Assembly: GCF_014651515.1 (NCBI RefSeq)
Contig: NZ_BMXA01000002.1
Location: 62,001 to 126,000, forward strand
Length of the DNA: 64,000 nt
Source: Arenicella chitinivorans
GTDB taxonomy: Bacteria; Pseudomonadota; Gammaproteobacteria; Arenicellales; Arenicellaceae
Reading direction: 5' to 3'
Shown: in pieces, positions 59,964 through 64,000 of the stretch
Numbering within the stretch: position 1 is the first letter of the stretch
Layout: every line of letters begins with the position of its first letter
Notes under the pieces: model-generated
What the model was told of the DNA's origin: nothing
The model's database searches: none
Seen by the model: only the letters and a program-made list of their open reading frames with translations
Made by a program: the position numbers and the translations under genes

Positions 59964-61412
59964 ATGACTATACGTAATGCTTGCCGAGGTTTATCGTTAC
60001 TGACCGCATGTGTACTGCTGATCGGGTGCGCAACGGACCCAGTGACCGGGCGGCCGACCTTGGCGCGCTCTGAAAGTTGGGAGATCGATCAAGGCGCGCG
60101 CTATCATCAGGAAATCCTCAAACAGTACCAGGTTTATGAAGACCCGGAATTGCAAGCGTATGTGGATCGCATTGGCCAAAAACTGGCTAAGCAGAGCCAT
60201 CGTTCACACCTGAATTTTACTTTCACACTACTGGACAGCCCCGAAGTAAATGCCTTCGCCTTGCCGGGCGGGTATGTCTACGTGACACGTGGCATCATGG
60301 CCTACATGACCAAAGAATCGCACCTGGCTGGTGTGATCGGTCATGAGATTGGCCATGTCTCGGGTTTGCATGGGGCCGAACGTGCGGCGCAGCAGCCGAT
60401 CGTGGCCGGCGCGACGTTGGTGGTTGGTGTGGCGACCGGAAGTGGTGACTTAATGCAAGCTTCTCAGATGCTTGGCGGTGCGTTGATGAGTGGCTACGGA
60501 CGTAATCAAGAACTCGAATCTGACGCCCTAGGGGCGGAGTACATCGCCAAAACCAACTACAACCCAGATGACATGATCGATGTGATTGGTATTCTCAAGA
60601 ACCAGGAGTTGTTTGCGCGGCAAAAAGCCGAGGAGCAAGGTATCGCGTATCAGGGTTATCATGGATTGTTCTCGACTCATCCGCGCAATGATCAGCGCTT
60701 ACAGCAGGTGATTCGAGAAGCAGCCAAGTACCGGGACACCGCAAACCCTGAGCCGGATGATGGTGAGTTCCTTCGTTTGACCAATGGCATGGCGTATGGA
60801 CAGAGTGAGAGTCAGGGCATTGTGCGAGGTAACAAGTTCTACCATAAAGACCTCGATCTGTATGTGGAGTTCCCAATTGGGTGGCAAGTCATAAACCAGC
60901 AAGCAGTGTTGGGTGCGGTCTCGCCAGACCGAACTAAAGTAGTGCAAATGCAGATGGACAGTGTTGCGCCGCCGGTCAATGCGGGTGGTTATCTGCAAAG
61001 CAAGTTCGGCAGCGTGAGTAACAGCCAGAGCGTGCCGACATCCGAAGATCAGGCTGTGGCCGCTGTGGCCACGCAGACCGACCCGAATACCGGTCAGCAA
61101 CGCAGTCAGCTGGTCGGGCTGGTGACGCGTGGCGGACAGGCGTTCGTGGTCTCGGCAGCTGGCAAAACTTATTTGCCGGATCAGGAGTTTCTCAGTGTCA
61201 CCAAGAGTATTCGACGCTTAACTAAGGCCGAACAGCCATTGGCGAGAGGTCGAGAGATCAAATTGATCACGGCGAAACGCGGCGATACAATTGCATCGTT
61301 AGCGGCCAAGTCGAATCTGGATGAGTATGCAGTAGAGCAAATTCGCTTGATTAATAACCTCTACCCGAATGGTGAGCCGCAGGCGGGTCAGGCGATTAAA
61401 ATCATCAAATAG
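59964..61412 (+). CDS. M48-family lipoprotein metalloprotease
   Basis: A 482-residue zinc protease anchored by a lipoprotein signal ('LLIGC', Cys at about 22). The M48 domain (about 40-260) has the zinc site 'GHEIGHVSGLHG' and the third ligand region 'NQELESDALGAEY'. A middle domain and a C-terminal LysM-like domain follow ('TAKRGDTIASLAAKSNLDEY' with 'LINNLYPNG'), suggesting attachment to peptidoglycan. It probably belongs to envelope quality control like BepA/LoiP. The ATG at 59964 has AGAGGA 6 bp upstream. Confidence 0.9.
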   Translation: MTIRNACRGLSLLTACVLLIGCATDPVTGRPTLARSESWEIDQGARYHQEILKQYQVYEDPELQAYVDRIGQKLAKQSHRSHLNFTFTLLDSPEVNAFALPGGYVYVTRGIMAYMTKESHLAGVIGHEIGHVSGLHGAERAAQQPIVAGATLVVGVATGSGDLMQASQMLGGALMSGYGRNQELESDALGAEYIAKTNYNPDDMIDVIGILKNQELFARQKAEEQGIAYQGYHGLFSTHPRNDQRLQQVIREAAKYRDTANPEPDDGEFLRLTNGMAYGQSESQGIVRGNKFYHKDLDLYVEFPIGWQVINQQAVLGAVSPDRTKVVQMQMDSVAPPVNAGGYLQSKFGSVSNSQSVPTSEDQAVAAVATQTDPNTGQQRSQLVGLVTRGGQAFVVSAAGKTYLPDQEFLSVTKSIRRLTKAEQPLARGREIKLITAKRGDTIASLAAKSNLDEYAVEQIRLINNLYPNGEPQAGQAIKIIK

Positions 61413-61417
61413 GGAAG

Positions 61418-61984
61418 TCACTCGCCGTGCTTCACGGGGCCGGTGTTGTCTTGGTCTGACAGCCACACGTAATTCACTTTCGCGATAATATGGCCGCGCG
61501 GCAGGAAACCCCAGTACCGGCTATCCGCGCTCGTGTCCCGGTTGTCGCCAAGTACAAAATAATGGCCATCGGGCACTACCCATTGACCACCACGTCGAGC
61601 TCGATTTGCGGACAGGTATTGGACGTAAGGCTCATTGATCAAGTCGCCATTCCGCCAAACTTGTGTGCCCGCCATTCTAATCGTATCGCCTGGTAAGCCA
61701 ACCACGCGCTTAACGTAGTTTTGATCCGGTTTACGCGGGTATCGAAATGTAATGACATCGCCAACCGCGGGATCGGACTTCCAATAGGCATACGTGCCTG
61801 CCACGATATAGTCACCGGGACGCAAGGTTGGTACCATACTTTGGGCTGGAATTCGGTAGGTCGCGAACCCGAGTATGCGAGCTCGAGGGTCGTTGCTGGC
61901 GGTGTTACTGGGGTTGATGATGTAAAGACCGATCGCTGTTGCGGCGGTGACGAGTGCTAAGCTAATGCCGATTTTCCGTAACAT
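61418..61984 (-). CDS. lepB: signal peptidase I
   Basis: Cleaves signal peptides from exported proteins on the outer face of the inner membrane. The 188-residue form has one N-terminal membrane helix (about 4-24). The catalytic serine is in 'IPAQSMVPTL' and the general-base lysine in 'YVKRVVGLPGD'; 'VLGDNRDTSADSRYWGFLP' is also conserved. It is shorter than E. coli LepB and has only one membrane helix. The ATG at 61984 suits the helix; an in-frame start at 62038 would add 18 polar residues. A second signal peptidase may exist elsewhere. Confidence 0.92.
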   Translation of the reverse strand: MLRKIGISLALVTAATAIGLYIINPSNTASNDPRARILGFATYRIPAQSMVPTLRPGDYIVAGTYAYWKSDPAVGDVITFRYPRKPDQNYVKRVVGLPGDTIRMAGTQVWRNGDLINEPYVQYLSANRARRGGQWVVPDGHYFVLGDNRDTSADSRYWGFLPRGHIIAKVNYVWLSDQDNTGPVKHGE

Positions 61985-62107
61985 GCTGCGTGATGAACTG
62001 TTATTTGTGCGATGTATTGTGGTGCAGTACTGAGCCACCGGTCAAACCAGGGTGTGTTACTCAAGCGTACCGACGATATTGTGACATTGTCGATACGTTC
62101 AAGTAAA

Positions 62108-62830
62108 TTAAAACCAGGAATGGATTCCCAGCATCAGCGACACATCGCTGGACGCTTCGCCTTCGGATTTTTTGTATTGTCGGGTCGTGCCGAAGCTTTG
62201 TTTGGCGGTGATGCCAACAAAGGGTTGGAACTTGCGATTGCCATTGTGTTCGTACCCTAGCCGTAGGCCAAATTCGATTTCGGCTAACCCGGAACCCTCT
62301 CCGTATACTTCATTGCTGCGCCCATTGGCGACGATATCCAGTTCAGGCGTTAAGACCCATTCCTGGGTGAGCATCAGTTCGCGTTCGAGTTCGATGAGCA
62401 GTTGTGAGCTCGATTCTTCGCCGACAAACACACGCGCATCCACCTCGATAAAGTAAGGGGCGGTGCCAATAAATCCATACGAAAGCCAGTTGCGAGCGCG
62501 GCCCAGTGGGTCAGGCTTGAGATCGTGACGAATTCCGAATTGTTGGTCCCAGTAGGCACTGACAGCATGACTGTAGACCAATTCGATGTTCGCAGATTCA
62601 ACGTCGGAGTCGACCAGTTCACCAGAGGTTTTCAGCCAGAACTTACTCAGGTCGCGGCCATGCCAGGCATCGATATCCCACTCGAGCACGCCTTTGCCGT
62701 GTTCGCTCAGGTATTCAAACTCGGACATGACCTTGGTGAGCCAGGGATCATCGTTAAACATTGCCTGCGAAGCGTTGGGCATCGCCACACACAGCAATAG
62801 GGCGAGGCCGATTTTTATTTTACGTGTCAT
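62108..62830 (-). CDS. copB: copper resistance outer-membrane protein CopB
   Basis: A 240-residue exported beta-barrel of the CopB/PcoB family that helps sequester or pass copper at the outer membrane. The signal peptide (ending 'PNASQA') is followed by alternating strands with aromatic edges to a C-terminal Phe ('LMLGIHSWF'). 'FEYLSEHGKGVLEWDIDAWH' and 'ELELFYSHAV'-type wording fit the family. The usual Met/His-rich N-terminal part is missing. GAGGGA 7 bp before the ATG at 62830 is the best start; an ATG at 62836 is too close. copA ends 12 bp upstream. Confidence 0.88.
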   Translation of the reverse strand: MTRKIKIGLALLLCVAMPNASQAMFNDDPWLTKVMSEFEYLSEHGKGVLEWDIDAWHGRDLSKFWLKTSGELVDSDVESANIELVYSHAVSAYWDQQFGIRHDLKPDPLGRARNWLSYGFIGTAPYFIEVDARVFVGEESSSQLLIELERELMLTQEWVLTPELDIVANGRSNEVYGEGSGLAEIEFGLRLGYEHNGNRKFQPFVGITAKQSFGTTRQYKKSEGEASSDVSLMLGIHSWF

Positions 62831-62842
62831 TTTCATTCCCTC

Positions 62843-64000
62843 TTAACTAATATGTACCGCACGAAACATGCTCGGCATATGGTAAAGAAGGTGGCAGTGG
62901 TAAGCCCACTTGCCAATGGCGTCGGCGGTGACCAGATAGCTGATTTTTGATCCCGGCTGCACGATCACGGTGTGCTTGCGCGGAATGTATTGCGCATCGC
63001 CGGTTTCCAAATCACTCCACACGCCGTGCAAATGCATCGGGTGATTCATCATGGTGTTATTGATCAGCGTGATGCGTACGCGCTCACCGTATTTGAGGTG
63101 CAGTGGTTCTGCATCGGCAAATTTGACGCCGTTGATCGACCACATATAGCGGCTCATATTGCCAGTTAGATGCAGCTCTATCTCGCGCGCTGGTTCGCGC
63201 GGGTCAGGGGTTCGATTCAGGTTCACCAGGTCGGCGTAAGTCAAAACACGGCGGCCATTGTTACGTAATCCAACGCCGGGATCATCCAGCCGATATTGTG
63301 CGCCTTCGGCCAGCATGTCGATGTGTGGTCCCAATCTAACCTGCTTGAAATTAGGTGCCTTGGCGGTGCCATAGCCTGCTTTACCGGTGGCAAAATCCTG
63401 AATGATGCGTGGTTGACCACTGGTGTCTAGTAATTCGCAATGCCCCATTTCCGCGTGCTCGGGCGTGCACGCGGATGCGGGTTTCGGCATCTCACAATGA
63501 CCCATCGCGGCGTGTTCCTCGGTGCAACGCATCGTATGCATGCCGCTGGTGTCAGGTAGCTCACAATGGCCCATGGCAGCGTGTTCCGGTGAGCAATCAG
63601 AGGCCGACATGGGATGGCCGCTGCCGTGTGTCATGCCCATGTCTACATGGCTCAATAGTGGCGAGTCATCCATCTCGGGCACCTCAGGAATGAGGTTGGG
63701 GTTGGGCGTCAGTGTGCCACGTGCGTATCCCGAGCGGTCGATGGCTTGGCAGAACAGCGTGTAGGCCTGATCTGACTCTGGCTCGACAATCACATCATAG
63801 GTTTCAGCCACACCGATGCGAAATTCATCCACGCTGACTGGCTGAACGTATTGACCATCAGAGGCAACCACGGTCATTTTGAGTCCTGGAATCCGCACAT
63901 CGAAAAAGGTCATGGCGGCGGCATTAATAACCCGCAGCAAAATTTTTTCACCCGGTTTGAACTGGCCTACCCAACCGGACGCCGGGGTTTGACCATTCAT
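62843..64000 (-). CDS. copA: copper resistance multicopper oxidase CopA, 5' end cut by the window
   Basis: The last 385 residues of a CopA/PcoA-type multicopper oxidase, acting in the periplasm to oxidise Cu(I). The copper-binding C-terminal motifs are complete: 'MMNHPMHLHGVWSDLE' (type 2/3 site) and 'YHCHLLYHMPSMFRAVHIS' (type 1/3 sites). Between the two cupredoxin parts lies a Met/His/Cys-rich stretch (nt about 63424-63596) with three copies of 'EHAAMGHCE' or close. The N-terminal domain and signal are beyond 64000. It is followed by copB in the same direction. Confidence 0.92.
   Translation of the reverse strand: MNGQTPASGWVGQFKPGEKILLRVINAAAMTFFDVRIPGLKMTVVASDGQYVQPVSVDEFRIGVAETYDVIVEPESDQAYTLFCQAIDRSGYARGTLTPNPNLIPEVPEMDDSPLLSHVDMGMTHGSGHPMSASDCSPEHAAMGHCELPDTSGMHTMRCTEEHAAMGHCEMPKPASACTPEHAEMGHCELLDTSGQPRIIQDFATGKAGYGTAKAPNFKQVRLGPHIDMLAEGAQYRLDDPGVGLRNNGRRVLTYADLVNLNRTPDPREPAREIELHLTGNMSRYMWSINGVKFADAEPLHLKYGERVRITLINNTMMNHPMHLHGVWSDLETGDAQYIPRKHTVIVQPGSKISYLVTADAIGKWAYHCHLLYHMPSMFRAVHIS

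Overview
The window reads as chromosome of a heterotrophic, probably marine Gammaproteobacterium with roughly balanced base composition. The class is suggested by the gmk-rpoZ-spoT-ridA-recG-ubiA order, CreBC, UbiA, aerobic HemF and WaaA (lipopolysaccharide). A marine lifestyle is suggested by an exported PL7 alginate lyase, TonB-dependent uptake and copper resistance genes. A member near Arenicellales is possible, but that is a guess. No rRNA, tRNA, CRISPR array, transposase or integrase was seen. Both ends cut genes: trpB at the left and copA at the right.

Layout. 1-14735 is mostly housekeeping: trpB (partial), a DUF218 protein, an Sfp-type phosphopantetheinyl transferase, a VTT membrane protein overlapping a flavoprotein disulfide reductase, a DUF547 protein, tsaC-hemF-waaA, then on the minus strand kinase-PP2C-rph-rdgB-gpmI-nudix, and yicC. 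The gpmI is of the long plant/trypanosomatid-like kind.

14736-44242 is accessory. It separates yicC from gmk, which are usually neighbours. It holds a methyltransferase, a 1446-residue alginate lyase with four tandem N-terminal repeats behind a long inverted repeat, an exported protein with a MACPF/CDC-like signature, an operon of an exported serine hydrolase with an ECF sigma factor, and a divergent subclass B3 metallo-beta-lactamase. Next come two DUF1566 proteins, an exported SDR with an NTT-like transporter, a LytS/LytTR two-component system, an exported methyltransferase, an XRE-2TM regulator, prpE, a RimB-RimK fusion with a degenerate ligase domain, a zinc-uptake pair with a Zur-like box and a Asp/His repeat, and a divergent EamA/MocR pair.

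44243-51031 is the conserved block gmk-rpoZ-spoT-ridA-recG-ubiA. 51466-53358 is an ECF sigma/putative anti-sigma/TonB operon. 53690-55941 holds two GNAT acetyltransferases and three small envelope proteins of unknown role. 56140-64000 holds creBC, an orphan ParA, a fatty acid hydroxylase-family protein, an M48 lipoprotein protease, lepB and copAB.

The most informative regulatory signals are: (i) TTGGTCGAC direct repeats exactly 21 bp apart before the LytS/LytTR operon and again before the following methyltransferase gene, the geometry expected of LytTR-family sites; (ii) a Zur-like palindrome lying between the -35 and -10 of a promoter in front of the zinc-uptake pair; (iii) a 14-bp inverted repeat before the alginate lyase; (iv) a perfect 8-bp inverted repeat before the XRE gene. 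The clearest candidates for undescribed biology are the LytTR regulon, the four-repeat module of the alginate lyase, the MACPF-like protein and the degenerate RimK fusion.
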